A stretch of 64,000 nucleotides of DNA from Jacaranda mimosifolia (GCA_018894105.1 CM032128.1:16535001-16599000); one strand, 5' to 3'. Counted from the first letter of the stretch, positions 23,106 to 36,106 are shown. Numbers and translations are program-made. Notes: generated from the letters alone by a model not told the origin.

Positions 23106-24030
23106 CCATGAACATGTTTTCAATATCAATATTCAATCATATACTTATACTCTTCTTTTCGCCTTTTGTAGATTTTTGAAATCTCAAACTCAAAACGGCT
23201 AAATATCCACTGAACATTATTTTGGAAACCAATGACCTAATTGGGCCAAGCTTCCACAATTGGTTGAGAAAGCTCAAGATTATTACAGATTCTGAAAAAA
23301 GGACATATGTACTTGATCAAAGTTTCCTGAACACCATTGACGATGATGCAACTGATGAGGCATGTTAATTGTTCACGAAGTTTGTGGATGATGATCTATG
23401 AACGAGATACATCATGATCGCTTCTATGATTAATATGCTTCAAAAGATGCACGAACACATGAAACATGCTCATGAGATCTATATACACCTACAAGAGTTG
23501 TATAGTGTTCAAACTAGACACGAAAGGTTCGCTTTGTCTAGGGAGCTTTTTAGGTCAGGACTGAATGAGGCACGAGTGTCCATGATCACGGGCTAAAGAT
23601 GATCGGGTTTATTAAGAAGCTAGGTCAATTAGACTTAATCATGGATAATAAGCTCTATGTGGATTTGATACTTCAATCATTGCCCAGCTCCTTTGACCAA
23701 TTCGTTATGAACTTTAATATGTTCGAGCAAGAAGTGATGATTAACAAGTTGGTCGATGTGTTGGTGACCGCTGAGGTGACAATGAAAAAGGACAAACCTC
23801 TTATGCTTGCTTCATCTTTCAACTCTAAGGGCTTTAGGAGTCCTAGAAAGGGGGTAAAAGAAAGAAGAGTTTTTCCTCTATAGGAAAGAAACCCTTGAAG
23901 AGTTTGGGGGGAATCAAGAAGAAGAAAGAGGCTAAAATTGATGCTACTTGTTTTCATTGTGGTGAAAAACGACATTGGAAAGGAATTGCAGACCTTACCT
24001 TAGCACCCTTGAGAAGGATATGTACTTTAT
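23106..24030 (+). pseudogene. Copia K-A gag, start codon lost
   Basis: The last 90 bases of leader precede gag. The family start ATG is ACG here (23195-23197), followed by KYPLNIILETNDLIGPSF. A TAA follows DDDATDEAC, and a TGA interrupts at about 23400. Capsid-type pieces follow: MHEHMKHAHEIYIHLQELY, then VDLILQSLPSSFDQFVMNFN and KPLMLASSFNSKGFRSPRKG. The zinc knuckle at about 23947-23990 (CFHCGEKRHWK...) has a frameshift before its last Cys. The copy is dead by several independent lesions. Confidence 0.85.
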
Positions 24031-25260
24031 TCAAGTGCACTTAACGAAAAATTCCTCCTCATGGATATTTGATATCACATGTGGTTCTTACCTTTGTAAT
24101 TTTTTTTGGGGGATGGAAAGAAGAAGTCTCAACTAAAGGGATATGATATTTCACTTTGCAAAATGGAGTAAAAGTTGCGGCCATGGTTGAAGGCGTAGTT
24201 AAGTTAGACTTGGGGAATGCTTGCATTGTACTTGATCTTTGTTTCTATGTACCTTCTCTTGTTAAGATCATTGTTTCTGTTCCCATTTTAGATAATGAAG
24301 GATAGGATTTTTCTATATCTAATGGGATGTTAAAAGCATTGGAAAATGGTTATTTAATTGCACAATCTACATTAAACAATAAATTGTACATATTGGATTC
24401 TCAACCTTTATTGATGCACATTCAATCAAGTAAAAGAAAATTAGATAACCAAGAAGACTCCATCTTGTGGCATGCTAGACTTGGACATATTTCCAAAAAT
24501 AGGATGAACACGTTAGAAGCTCTTAAAGTAGTAAATGTTAGTGGCATTGAGGACCTTTCTACTTGTGAGTCTTGTTTATAGGGAAAATGACTAAAGCTCC
24601 TTTTATAGGAGAATCAGACGAACCACAAGTCCTTTGAATTTGATCCATACAGATGTTGTGGCCTACTAAGAGTTGATGCGAGAGGAGACTGTTCTTACTT
24701 CATTACCTTCATTGATGATCATACTCAGTTCCAACATATGTATCTTATGAAGTACAAGTCTAAAGCTTTAGAAAAGTTCAAAGAATATAAGAATGAAGTA
24801 GAAAAGCAAAAGGGACTACGTATTAAAGCTCTTCAATTAGATAGATGGGAGAATACTTAAGTACCGAGTTCTTGAACTATGTAAAGGAGAATGGGATTCT
24901 CTTTTAGTAGACTCCACCTGGCATACCCCAATATAATGGAGTAGCTAAGAGGAGAAACTGTACCTTGTTGGACATGGTACGTTCTATGATTAGCTTTTTT
25001 GATGTGCCCATATCCTTCTAGGGATGCACTTTAGAAATGGTAGTGAGACTACTAAACATAGTACCGACAAAGTCAGTGTGAAAAACACCACATGAGATGT
25101 GGTATGGCAAAACATCATTTTACCATTATCTTAAGTTTTGAAGGTCTCTCGCTTACATGAAGCGGTTAGTAGGAGACAAGTTGGATATTAAATCCATCTT
25201 GTGCAAGTTTGTGGGATACCCAAGAGAGTCTTTGGGTTATTACTTTTATGATCTCTCGGA
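24031..25260 (+). pseudogene. Copia K-A protease to integrase, broken
   Basis: About 24060-24080 keeps the protease context W-I-F-D-I-T-C-G-S, with the catalytic D-T/S-G changed. From 24327 the GAG-pre-integrase region reads LYILDSQPLLMHIQSSKRKL and LWHARLGHISKNRMNTLEAL, ending STCESCL (intact H-H and C-C). The integrase core (24620-25020) has stops and frameshifts; the G-T-P-x-x-N-G-V-A block is visible near 24925. The C-terminal part near 25080-25260 shows the E-M-W-Y-G and R-S-L-A-Y-M pieces and VGYPRESLGYYFY. Confidence 0.82.
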
Positions 25261-25440
25261 ATAAAAGGTGTTTGTTTCAAGGAACGATCACTTTTTCAAA
25301 AGGGAATTTCTATTAGATAGAAATGGCATTGTTGTTGAACTTCATGAATTTCAAGATGATCAACAAATCCCACAAGCGATGGAACCAGGTAAGCAACAAG
25401 AGCTGAACACACAACCTCTGAAAAGGTTGGACTGAATCAA

Positions 25441-27060
25441 GAAGCAACCTAAAAGGTTCGAATTTCTTAATGAGATAGGCTAATCAAATAGTGATTCGAA
25501 GACCTATGAGGAAACTATGTTGGACATAGATTCGGAATATTGGCTTAAAGCCATGAAATGCAAAATGGGCTCCATGTATTCCAACAAAGTATGGACTTTC
25601 GTCGATCTACCAAAGGGTATAGTACATGTTCATTGCAAGCGGATCCATAAGCGAAAGCTAGGGGTTAATGGAGAGGTAACGACCTTTAAGATGCGATTAG
25701 TGACAAAAGGTTACACTCAAAGACCCAATATTGATTTTGAGAAAAGCTTTTCACTGGTCGCTATGCCTAAATCTATTAGGATTTTGCTTGCCATAACCGC
25801 ATATTATGACTATGAGATATGAAAAATAGATGTGAAAACTGAATTCCTCAATGGAAATATCGAAGAAGAAATCTATATGGAGCAACCATAAGGTTTTACA
25901 TCCAAAAAGAGTAAGCAAAAAGTTTGCAAACTCGAGAGATCCCTTTATAGACTCAAACAGGCATCCCGAAGTTGGAACATATATTTTGATAAGACAGTCA
26001 AATCATTTGGCTTTGTCAAAAATGTGTGCGAACCTTGTGTGTACAAGAAGGCTAGTGGGAGTAGTATACAGTTTGTTGTGTTTTAGGTCGATGACATTCT
26101 TCTCATTGGGAATGGGAGAGCAATGTTAGAGTATACTAAAATATGGTCATCTACTTAATTCTCCATGAAGGATTTAGGAGAAGCATTCTACGTATTGGAA
26201 ATACATATCTATAGAGATAGTCCAAGGAAAATGCTGGGGCTTTCCCAAACAACATACATTGACAAAGTACTAAAGAGGTTTAGTATGGAAGAATCCAAGA
26301 AGGGATTCATCTCTATGGGATATAGTCTTTGTCTGTCCAAGTCTATGGCCTCTAAGAATAACGATGAGAGATATAAAATGTCCCGCATACCTTATGCGTC
26401 CGCCATATGAAGCATAATGTATGCCGTTCAATGTACAAGGCCGGATGTTGCACATGCTCTAAGTGTTATGAGCCCCTTTCAATTCGACCTCGGTGAATGT
26501 CACTAGATGGCTGTTAAAGCAATCCTTAAGTATTTGAGAAGGACTAAGGATTTACTTTAATTAAACGACAATGAAGAATTGAAACTCGAGGGGTTTTCGA
26601 ATTTTAGTTTCCAATCCAATGTAAATAAGCTAAAATGTACTTTTAGATTCATATTTTACCTCAATAGTGGTGGGTGAGTTGGAAGACTCTAAACAAGACA
26701 CCATGGCTAATTCAACCACTGAGGCGGAATATATTGCGGCTTCAGAGGCTACAAAGGAATGTGTTTGGATGAAAAATTTTGCTTAAGAGTTGGACGTAGT
26801 GCCTAGTATTGCTGAGCCAGTAGTTGTTTTCTTTGACAACAATGGAAAGATAGCAAAAAAGTCAATATCACATCAATGATCCAAGCATATTTTAAGGTGA
26901 TATCATTTGATCCGAGAGATCATTGATAGAGGTGACATCTGAGTGGAGAGGGTTGCCTCAGAAGAAAATATAGTAGGTCTATTAACTAAACCCTTATCAC
27001 AAAAAGTCTTTGAAGGACATCTTGAGAAGATAGGTCTTAAGACTATGGGGAATTGGCTTT
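25441..27060 (+). pseudogene. Copia K-A reverse transcriptase and RNase H, broken
   Basis: RT starts near 25517 with the family block SEYWLKAMKCKMGSMYSNKV and VDLPKGI, then RLVTKGYTQRPNIDFEKSFS and RILLAITAYYDYEI. A stop follows, then KVCKLERSLYRLKQASRSWN. The catalytic box at about 26080-26100 reads F-stop-V-D-D-I-L-L-I-G: the Tyr of YVDD is now TAG. Later come FSMKDLGEAFYVLEIHIY and LSQTTYIDKVLKRFSMEESK. RNase H (26700-27060) has ANSTTEAEYIAASEATKECV, then VVVFFDNNGKIAKK and the C-terminal EGHLEKIGLKTMGNWL, which ends at the polypurine tract. It is the most complete pol of the family here, but has many stops. Confidence 0.88.
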
Positions 27061-27066
27061 AGGGCA

Positions 27067-27076
27067 AGTGGGAGAT
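27067..27076 (+). other. Polypurine tract of element K-A
   Basis: AGTGGGAGAT immediately before the 3' LTR start, the usual plus-strand primer position. The same AGTGGGAGAT is seen before LTR G (44456-44465), and AGTGAGAGAT before LTR F. Confidence 0.75.
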
Positions 27077-27346
27077 TGTCGAAATAGTGTTCCGCAACCA
27101 ATTAGATTGGCGTATAAACTATTTTACTTGTGATACAATCTTGATTGAATGATACTCATAATAAATGGCCATCTTTATCTTATGCTTATTTCACTTCACT
27201 GGCATTGGGTTATACCCCTAGATCACATATGACTATGGGACTTGGTCACGCACTTGGTGGTGGTCATGAAATAAGTCTTACATAGTTGTGATCTTAAATC
27301 TTCCAAGTCATAGAATCTTATGAGACAAGGCATCTATGATTTGGAT
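27077..27346 (+). mobile_element. Copia 3' LTR 'A', first segment
   Basis: It starts TGTCGAAATAGTG right after the polypurine tract and is split by LTR B at 27347. The text resumes at 29577 after the duplicated TGGAT/CGGAT target. Confidence 0.88.
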
Positions 27347-29576
27347 TGAAAGAAAGTAAGGCACTAGGATCCAATAATAAAACTTCAAAGCTTAAATAAA
27401 CTAGTGCTTAAGCAACCAAGGATCTAAACATGCTTAGGATTTAGATTTGATGGAGAGTTACCTTGAAAGCAAAATCCAAAGGTAGATTGAAGTACTTTTT
27501 CTTCAAAATAGAATCTTCCAGACAGTGGCGCAATTAGAAATAAGAAACTTCTGCATGATTCAAAACTCTCAAAAAATACTAAAAAAATTCTCATAGATGC
27601 TCAACTCCTTGAGGAAGCTTCTGGAAAAAGATTCAGATTAAAACTCATTCTGGATCTCTTGAAAAGAATAAAAAAGATACTGGTCTCGCAGGTGGATTTC
27701 CAAGGCCTTAGCAAACAATCCGTTTTTCCTCTATCAGTATGATCCAACACTAATCTAATTCCTAGTACTCCTCATTTGTAGCTGGAGAAAGAGAGGAGAG
27801 TTGAAAGGGAGATGGTCGATTTTTGGGTAGGAAGAAGAAGAGGAAGGTAGTTTTCAACACATGAATAAACACCTTGAAAATGGAGGGGAAAGTGAGAATC
27901 TAATTCTTCACTTGTAAGATTGCTAGATGCCATACCCCTCACTCTATATCTATATATAGAGTGAGGATGGTGTGATGCCAAGGTGGAATCACACCTTCCT
28001 CAAAGGGAGGAGGGGACCACTAACATGCATGCCTTGTCTAATTTGAATTCAAATGATCCACCTGGCAAATTCAAGTCTAATTTGAATTTGTGTGCGTTTC
28101 AATTACATTTGAAATCTAATTTCAAATTAATTAAATGCCACACTTAAATGATCTTATCACTTGAATTTCCCCCCTAAAATATATTCTTCTCATTAATTAA
28201 ATTATACACTTTAATTTAATTAATTAATCTTTGACTTAACTCTTAAGTCAATTAGCTTAACTCTTTAAGCTAAGAATTGTTAACTTAACTCTTTAAGTTA
28301 ACTTGACCTATTAATGGTCATGTGGTACTAAATAATTAACTCTTTAATTATTGATCTAATTTATTTCCTTAAATTATTTGATTAATTTAATAATTAAATT
28401 GATCAAGCCAAAATTGACCTCAATTTTCAGTCATCCCAAAATTGGTCACATAGAGTAAGTTTCTAACACTTAGAAAAAATCCTCCATCATTTAGGAAATG
28501 CAATTGGCTTTTACGTGTGACCTGATAGGTTCTACCATTCATTGGACATGGGCTCAAAATTCTTTGTGACTTTTGAATACTGTGAATATTGTATATTCAT
28601 TTTAGTTTAAACTCCTTTAAATTAAACGACTCAATTCAATTAAACTCTATTAATTGAAGAGTACCCAATCTCCTTGGTCGATGTCCAACGTTAAGCCTAA
28701 CTAATTGGCCAAAATAAATGCTTTTGGAGAATCATTATAACTAAAATGACCTTATCTATGCCTAGCGCAAGATATTTGCTAGCTCTCTAATAACCTCAAT
28801 ACTATGTCTTTATTCCCAATGTTCGATTCCACTTTATGACCTCATCTTTGGAAAACATTTTTGCCAAATTATCATACTGCCTTGCGCAAGGACTTCTTGG
28901 AATCGATCATTATAGAATACATAGGAGATGCACTCTCTTTTCACAAAGATGAGGAGTCAGATTATACCTTGGTTCTCACAAACCTCTATATCTAAGTAGC
29001 TCATGCCTAATCACCACCCGAATGTTCCGCTAGGTGACCAGGGAAGAGTCAAAGTATGAGGACCTAAACACAAGGTTACCATGGATCCTCAGGTTAAAAG
29101 ACTAATTATATGCACTAGCATAAGCTGGAGAATTTGCCATTATTGACTTGCCACTTTGGCTATCTAGTGGATTCTTCGAGCAAGCCTTCAGTGCCTTGTT
29201 CCCTAACAAACATCTACTAATATGCATCCGTAGCTCATATGGGATTGCTCATGGAAGGGAGCAATATCCAACTCCTTAGATCTATACATCATTAGTGCAA
29301 GTCTATCTGAATTTTAGATGTCCCGTCTCGTAAGATCCTATGACTTGGAATATTTAAGATCATGACCTTATAAGACTTATTCAAAGATCACCACCCAGTG
29401 CATGACCAAGTCCTATAGTCTTGTGTGATTTAAGGGCTTCAAGCAAATACCAGTGAAGTAAATATAAGCATAAGATGAAGATGGTCATATTATGAATATC
29501 ATTTAATCAAGATTGTATAACAAGTGAAATAGTTTATAATGCCAATCCAATTGGCTTGCGGGGTACTATTCCAACC
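27347..29576 (-). mobile_element. Solo copia LTR 'B', minus strand, nested in LTR A
   Basis: A full-length family LTR in reverse: its 3' end shows on the plus strand as TGAAAGAAAGTAAGG and its 5' start as CTATTCCAACC. It is flanked by 5-bp target copies TGGAT (27342-27346) and CGGAT (29577-29581), and LTR A continues on both sides. No internal region is present, so it is a solo LTR. Confidence 0.88.
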
Positions 29577-30111
29577 CGGATAGACTTGCACTAATGATAC
29601 ATAAATCCAAGGGTTAGATATTGCTCCGTTTCATGAGCAAACCATTTGAGACATGAGTGCATATTAGTGGGTGCTTGTTAGAGAATAAGTTCATTGAAAG
29701 CCCACTCAGAGAATCCACTAGATAGTCGTAGTAGCAAGTTCTCCAGTTTACGGTAGTGCATATAATTAGTCCTTTAACCTGAGGATTCATGCCAACCTTG
29801 TGTTTAGATCCTTATGCTTTGACTCTTTCTTGACCACTTAATGGGTCTTTCGGGTTGAGGTTAGGTGTAAGCTACGTTGGCATGGAGGTTTGTAAGATCC
29901 AAGCTGAGATCAATCTTATCGTCGTTGTGAAGGGCAAGTGCATCTTCTATGTGCTCTATAATGATCAATTCCAAGGAGTCTTTGCGAAAGGCAGTATGAC
30001 AATTTAGAGAAGGAGTTTTTCAAAGATGAGGTCATAATTCGGAATCGAATATTGGGAATAGAAACATAGTCATCGAGGCTATTAGGGAGCCGAAAAATAT
30101 CTTGCCCCAGG
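29577..30111 (+). mobile_element. Copia 3' LTR 'A', second segment
   Basis: Continues LTR A from the GGATAGACTTGCAC phrase to CTTGCCCCAGG, where LTR C is inserted. Confidence 0.85.
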
Positions 30112-32311
30112 TGTTGGAATAGTACCCGACAAGCTAATAGGATTGGCCTTGTCAGGCTATTTTCTTGTAAAACAATCTTGATTGAATGATATTTATCATA
30201 TGGCCATCTTCATCTTATGCTTTTTAATACTTCATTTATATTTGGATGAAGCCCTTAGATCATTTATGACTGTAGGACTTGGTTAATATACTGGGTGATG
30301 ACCATGGAATAAATCTCACATGCTCATGATCTTAAATCTTCTAAGTCATAGGATCTTATGAGACAGAGCATCTAAGATCCAGATAGACTTGCACTAACGA
30401 TGCATAAGTTCAAGAGTTGGATATTGCTCCGTTCTAAGAGGAATCATATGAGATATGGGTGCATGTTAGTAGGTGCTTGTTAGAGAACAAGGCATTGAAG
30501 GCCCACCGGAGAATCCACTAGACAGCTGTAGTGGCAAGTTCTCCAGCTTACGCTAGTGCATATTAGTAATCCTTTAACCTAAGGATCTATGTTAACCTTG
30601 TGTCTGGTCCTCATGCTTTGGTTCTTCCTTGACCACTTAGCGGGTCGTCCGGGTGGAGGTTGGTATGAGTTACTTGGCATGGAGGTTTGTGAGATCTAAG
30701 ATAGAATTCAACTCCTCGCTTTTGTGAAGGGCGAATGCATATTCTATGTATTTTATAATGATTAATTTCAAGAAATCCTTGCACAAGGTAGTGTGACCAT
30801 GTGGAAAAGGAGTTTCCAAAGATGAGGTCACACGAGAAAATCGAATATTAGAAATAGAGACATAGTATTGAGGCTATTCAGGAGCTGACAAATATCTTGC
30901 CCTACGCATCTTTCGGGAGATAAGAGATGGAAAGACCGTATTTGCATGGTACGCATAGAGCTACAATGGTTCTCTAAAAGCATTCATTTTGGCTAATTAG
31001 TTGGGCTCCATGGGCTTGAGGTTGGACATCGACCATGGAAATTAGGTACTATTCAATTAATGAGATTAATTGAATTGAGTCGATTAGTTTAGAAGTTGTT
31101 TTAAACTAAAATGAATATATGATATTCAAAAGTCACAAGGAGTTGTAAGCCCATATCCAATGAATGGTAGAACCTATTGGGTCACACACAAAAATCAATT
31201 AAGCTCCCAGTTATTAGAGTAATTTTCTAAGAGTTAGAAAATCACTCCAAAGTGACCAATTTTGAGGTGCCAATTTGACGGTCAATTTTTGGCTCCATTA
31301 ATTTAAGTGTTAAGTTAATCAACTAATTTAAAGAGTTAAATTAGAACAATAATTAAGGAGCTAATTATTTGGTGCCAAGTGACCATCAATTGGTCAAGTT
31401 AATATAAGGAGTTAAATTAACAAAAGTGAGCTTAAAAGTTAAGCTTAATTGACTTAAGTGTTAAGTCAAAAGTTAATTAATTAAATTAAAGTATTTAATT
31501 TAATTCATGAGCAAAATATATTTTGGAGGAAAAATTCAAATGAAATGTTCATTTGAATTAAGCAACTTAATTAACTTGAAATTACATTTCAAATGTAATT
31601 AAAATGCACATGAAATTCAAATGAGATTTGCCGCCCCCCTCATGAAAGTTGTGATGCCACCTTGGCGTCACACCATCCAACATCTATGTATAGATATAGA
31701 TGAAAGAGGATTCGGCCCACATGACAAAAGGTGTGAAACATTAGATTCTTTGCAATTCCCTCCAAAAACCTCCTTCAAGCATTAGATAATGTGTTGAAGC
31801 TTTGCTTACTTTTTTTTCTCCTACCTCAAAATTTGGCCTTCACCACGGTAATTCTACTTGCTTTCTCCAGATAAAAGTGAGTGGAATTTGGAGAATTTAT
31901 TGGTATGTGGATCATATCAATAGAGGCAAAGCACTTGATTTGTTGGCCTTAGAGATCCATTGGAACAAAGCAGTCACTTGCCGAATGTTTTCTAAGCGAT
32001 CCAGATCGAGTTTTGCTCTGAAATTTTTATAGCACTTTACTCAAGGAGTGGAGAGTTTCCATAATTGTTTTCATGATTTTTAGAGCATTTTAACTGAGGT
32101 AAAAGTCATTGTTCATCCGCTATGCTAGAGCCTACCAGATTCTGGATTGGTGAAGTGTTCACCATCTCAAGCTTGGAAATTTTCTTTTTGTGGTAATTCT
32201 ACAACTAAATTTGAATTCACAGCATGATTAGATCCTTGGTAGGTTGTAAGCACTAGCTATTTTTGAGCTCTTGAAGTTTGATAATTGGATCCTAGTGCCT
32301 TACTTCATTCA
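30112..32311 (+). mobile_element. Solo copia LTR 'C', nested in LTR A
   Basis: Starts TGTTGGAATAGTACC and ends CCTTACTTCATTCA. Target copies are CCAGG (30107-30111) and CTAGG (32312-32316). There is no PBS or internal region, so it is a solo LTR. Together with LTR B it shows two insertions of the family into its own LTR. Confidence 0.88.
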
Positions 32312-33181
32312 CTAGGCCTCTTTCGGGAGATAGGAGATGGAAGGACCATATTTGCATGGCAAGCATAGAGCTAGGATGGTTCTCCAAAAGCATATTCATT
32401 TCAGTCAATTAGTTGGGCTGCATAGGCTTGAGGTTGGACATTGATCATGAAGATTAGATGCTCTTCAATTAATGGAGATTAATTGAATTGAGTTATTAGT
32501 TTAAAGGAGTTTAAACTAATGTGAATATTTCAATATTCTTAAGTCACAAGATCCATGTACAATGAATGGTGGAACCTAATGGGTCACACAAAAAAGCCAA
32601 TTAGAAATCCTACTTGATGAAAGGAATTTTCTAAGAGTTAGAAAATTCTACCTTGACTGATTTTAAGGAGGAAAATAATTAACCAATTTTTGGTCATTTT
32701 GGCTTGATCAATCTATCAATTGGTCAAATTAACTTAAGGAGTTAAGTGGACACATTATAACTTAAAGAGTTAAGCTAATTAACTTAAAGATCTAAGTCAA
32801 GGTTAATTAATTAAATTAATGGGTTAATTTAATTAATGTGAAGAATTAATTTGGAGGGAGATTCAAAATAAAAGAGTTCATTTGAATTTATTTGGATGTC
32901 ATTTCATGAGATGAAATGAACATTCCAAATAAAATTCAAATGCAAGTGAAATCAATAATTTGATACATGCAACTTGCAAGGCAAGTTGGCGCCAACCTCA
33001 TGGGAGGTGTGATGCCAACTTGCATCATACAACTATAAATAGGGGAGAGGGTGGGCGACCAAGCATGCATAAAAGATCTGATTGTTAAATTCCATTTTTT
33101 CTCCAATTTTTGTGTGACTCTCTCATGTGATGAGGCATCATATTTTCTTCACCTCTCCATCCTAAATTCGGCCTCCAAATT
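32312..33181 (+). mobile_element. Copia 3' LTR 'A', third segment, end scrambled
   Basis: Continues from CTAGGCCTCTTTCGGGAG as LTR K does, through the TATAAATA box at 33034-33041, to about 33181. There it is broken in the middle of the R-U5 region. Confidence 0.82.
33034..33041 (+). promoter_or_regulatory. TATA box of LTR A
   Basis: TATAAATA in CAACTATAAATAGGGG, equivalent to the box in LTR K. Confidence 0.5.
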
Positions 33182-33242
33182 TGCTAAAATTTGGACACAA
33201 GCTTACCAACACCTTGATGAAGCTGTAGTAGAAAATTCAGCA
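33182..33242 (-). repeat. Inverted scrap of the family LTR
   Basis: About 60 bases that match, in reverse, the stretch 21322-21383 of LTR K (GCTGAATTTTCTACT... on the minus strand). LTR A is therefore followed by a flipped piece of its own U5 and lacks its normal end, which points to a local inversion with loss. Confidence 0.75.
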
Positions 33243-33907
33243 TTATGATTGCTTTATATATATTTCTTCTTCAATGTTTCCATTGAGGAAAGCAGTTCTC
33301 ACATTCATTTGCCATATCTTATAGCCATAATATGCGGCTATGGCAAGCAAAATCCGAATGGAGTTAAGCATAGCGATCAGTGGAAGGGTTACCTCGAACT
33401 CAATACCGGGTTTTTGAGTGTAATATTTTGCCACTAGTCATACTTTAAAGGTCATAATCTTTGCATCGACTCTTAAGTTTCGCTTATAGATCTACTTGCA
33501 ACCAACGGGTACGATACTCTGTGGTGGATCTACCAAAATTTATACTTTGTTGGAATACATGGAGTCCATTTCAAATTTTATGGCATCTTGCCAATGTCCC
33601 GAATCTATGTCCTACATAGCTTCCTCATAGACCTTCGGATCACTGTCCGATTGACCGTCTCATGAAAGAATGTAAACCTTTTAGGTTGTTTCTTGATCCG
33701 GTCCAACCTTTAGGCTCTTGATGTTCACTTGTTTGTACCACTTGTGAGATGTTTTGATCATCTTGAATTTCATCAAGTTTAATAGCAATGTCATTTCTAT
33801 CTAATAGAAATTTCTTTTCCAAAAAGATGGCATTCCTTTGAGCAAACACCTTTGGTTCTGAGGGTTCATAAAAGTAATTGCCTAAAGACTCTCTTAGGTA
33901 TCCCATA
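33243..33907 (-). pseudogene. Copia M integrase C-terminus and start of RT
   Basis: From 33907 downward the minus strand reads GYLRESLGNYFYEPSEPKVF, AQRNAIFLEKKFLLDRNDIA and EIQDDQNISQVVQTSE, the integrase tail and linker. Then comes the start of RT with the D-S-M-Y-S-N-K-V block. From 33434 it gives MAKYYTQKPGIEFEVTLPLI, RILLAIAAYYGYKIWQMNV and TAFLNGNIEEEIYIKQS. The piece continues the integrase that ends at 47846 and is continued by RT at 19524. Several stops lie between 33640 and 33440. Confidence 0.88.
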
Positions 33908-36104
33908 TGTTGGAATACTGCCTCGCAAGCTAATAAGATTGGCATCTAAACTATTTCACTTGTGATACAATCTTGATTGAATGACATTCATTTTACATGG
34001 TCATCTTCATCTTATGTTTTTATTACTTCACTAGTATTTAGTTGAAGCCCTTAGATCACACAAGACTATGGGACTTGGGCATGCATTGGGTGGTAATCAT
34101 GAAACAAATCTTACACTCTCGTGATCTTAAATCTTCCAAGTCGTACGATCTTATGAGACACGACATCTAAGATCCGGATAGACTTGCACCAACTATGCAT
34201 AAATCCAAGGGTTGGATATTGCTCTATTTCATGAGCAATCTATGTGAGACATGGGTGCAAGTTAGTGGGTGCTTGTTAGAGAACAAGTTCACTGATGGCA
34301 TGCTCGGACAATCCACTACATAGTCGTAGTAACAAGTTCTCTAGCTTACACTACTACATATTATTAGCCCTTTGACCTAAGGAGCCATGGTAACTTTGTG
34401 TTTAGGTTCTCATGCTTTGACTCTTCCTTGATCACGTAGTGGGTCTTTCGTGTTTAGGTTAGGTATGAGCTACTTAGACATAGAGGTTTGTAAGATCTAA
34501 GATGGGATTCGACTCCTTGTTGTTGTGAAGGGCGGTGCATCTCCTACATATTCTATAATGATTGATTCCAAAAACTTCTTGTGCAAGGTAGTATGAAAAT
34601 TTGGAAAAGGAGTTTTTCAAAGCTGAGGTCATAAAGAAAAATCAAACATTGGAGCTAACAAATATCTTGCCTTAGGCCTCTTTCGGAAGATAGGAGATGG
34701 AAGGACCGCATTTGCATAGCAAGCATAGAGCTAGAATGGTTCTCCAAAAGCATTCATTTCGGCCAATTAGTTGGGCTTCATGGGCTTGAAGTTGGACATC
34801 GACCATGGAGATTGGGTACTGTTCAATTAATGAGATTAATTGAATTGTGCCATTAGTTTAAAAAAGTTTAGACTAATGTAAATATATGATATTCTATAAA
34901 TCACAAGAGTTGTGAGCTCATGTCTAATGAATGGTAGAACCCAATAGGTCACACACAAAAGCTAATTGAAAATCTTATTTGATGAAGGGGATTTTCTAAG
35001 AGTTAGAAAGATTCCACCTTGACCGACTTTTGGAGGTAGACGGTTGACCAATTTTTTGGTTATTTGGCTAGATAAATTTAATTGTTAAATTGATCTAAAT
35101 AATACAACGAGTTAAATTAGACTAATTAAATTAATAGTTAATTTAATTAGTGCCACATGACTACAAATTAGTCAAGCTAGCTTAGAAAGTTAAACTAATG
35201 GACTTGAGAGTTAAGTCAAAGGTTAATTAACTAAATTAAAGTGTTTAATTTAATTAAAATGAAAAATCAGTCTAGGAGGGAGAATTAAAATGAAATCTTC
35301 ATTTGGAGTATACTTAGAATTTATTTGGATGACATTTCATGTGATGAAATGAAGATTCCAAATGAAATTCAAATGTACATTAAATTAACATACAACTCGC
35401 TTGCAAGTTGGCAAGCCAAGTTGGCGGCCCACCTTGAGGAAAGCATGATGCCACCGAAGCATCATACTTTCCTCTCTCTATATACAAATATAGAGGAGTG
35501 GCTAGCCATGAATGAAAAACACACACAAGCATCTAATTGTTAGATTTTTCATTTCTCTCCAATTTTGTGTGCTGCCTTATGTGTTGAAGCTTCACATTTT
35601 TCTTCATCTCCTACCTCCAAATTTTGGCCTTCATCCTCTCACATCTCTTCCTTGTTTTCCATCTAACATAGAAGTGTATTAGATTGTTCATTGGTGTGTG
35701 AATCTTATAATTAGAGGCAAAATAATTGTATTGCTAGCCTTTTGGAGATCCTCTGTTTGGGCAGTAGTTTGGAGCCATTTCTTGAGGCTCCTTGGAATTT
35801 CTAACTTGACTTATTTTTCTATTATAGATTCATCAAGGTGTTTGTGATCTCCTATCCAAATTTTATCCAATTTCGATGAGTTTTGGTTGGGCAAACGTTG
35901 TCCACAATCTTTTACGCCATGAGAGGCTGCATCGAATAAGTTCAATCCAGTCTTCATCATTTTCGTTGGATTTTGATTTTAAGGTAATTTTCTGGCCTAG
36001 ATCCACTTTAGTAGCATGAATTTGATCCTTGGGGAGGTGGTGATAAGTTTGATTTCAATTTTTAAATGTTTTATAATTGGATCCTTGGCTCATACCTTTT
36101 TTCA
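33908..36104 (+). mobile_element. Copia 5' LTR 'D', 2197 bp
   Basis: Starts TGTTGGAATACTGCC inside M's integrase tail and ends ACCTTTTTTCA just before a PBS. The left target copy is CCATA (33903-33907); the right copy CCACA lies at 47846-47850 after LTR G, so D and G are the two LTRs of one insertion. D and G share a U5 version (GGGCAGTA and TTGTCCACAATCT words) different from LTR J, I, B, C and K. Confidence 0.9.
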
Positions 36105-36106
36105 AG

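Noticed and set aside
33243..33247. A clean 5-bp target copy for element K-A
   Set aside because: The left flank ends CCATG and the right begins TTATG; only ATG agrees, and LTR A's end is scrambled, so I treat it as compatible but unproven.
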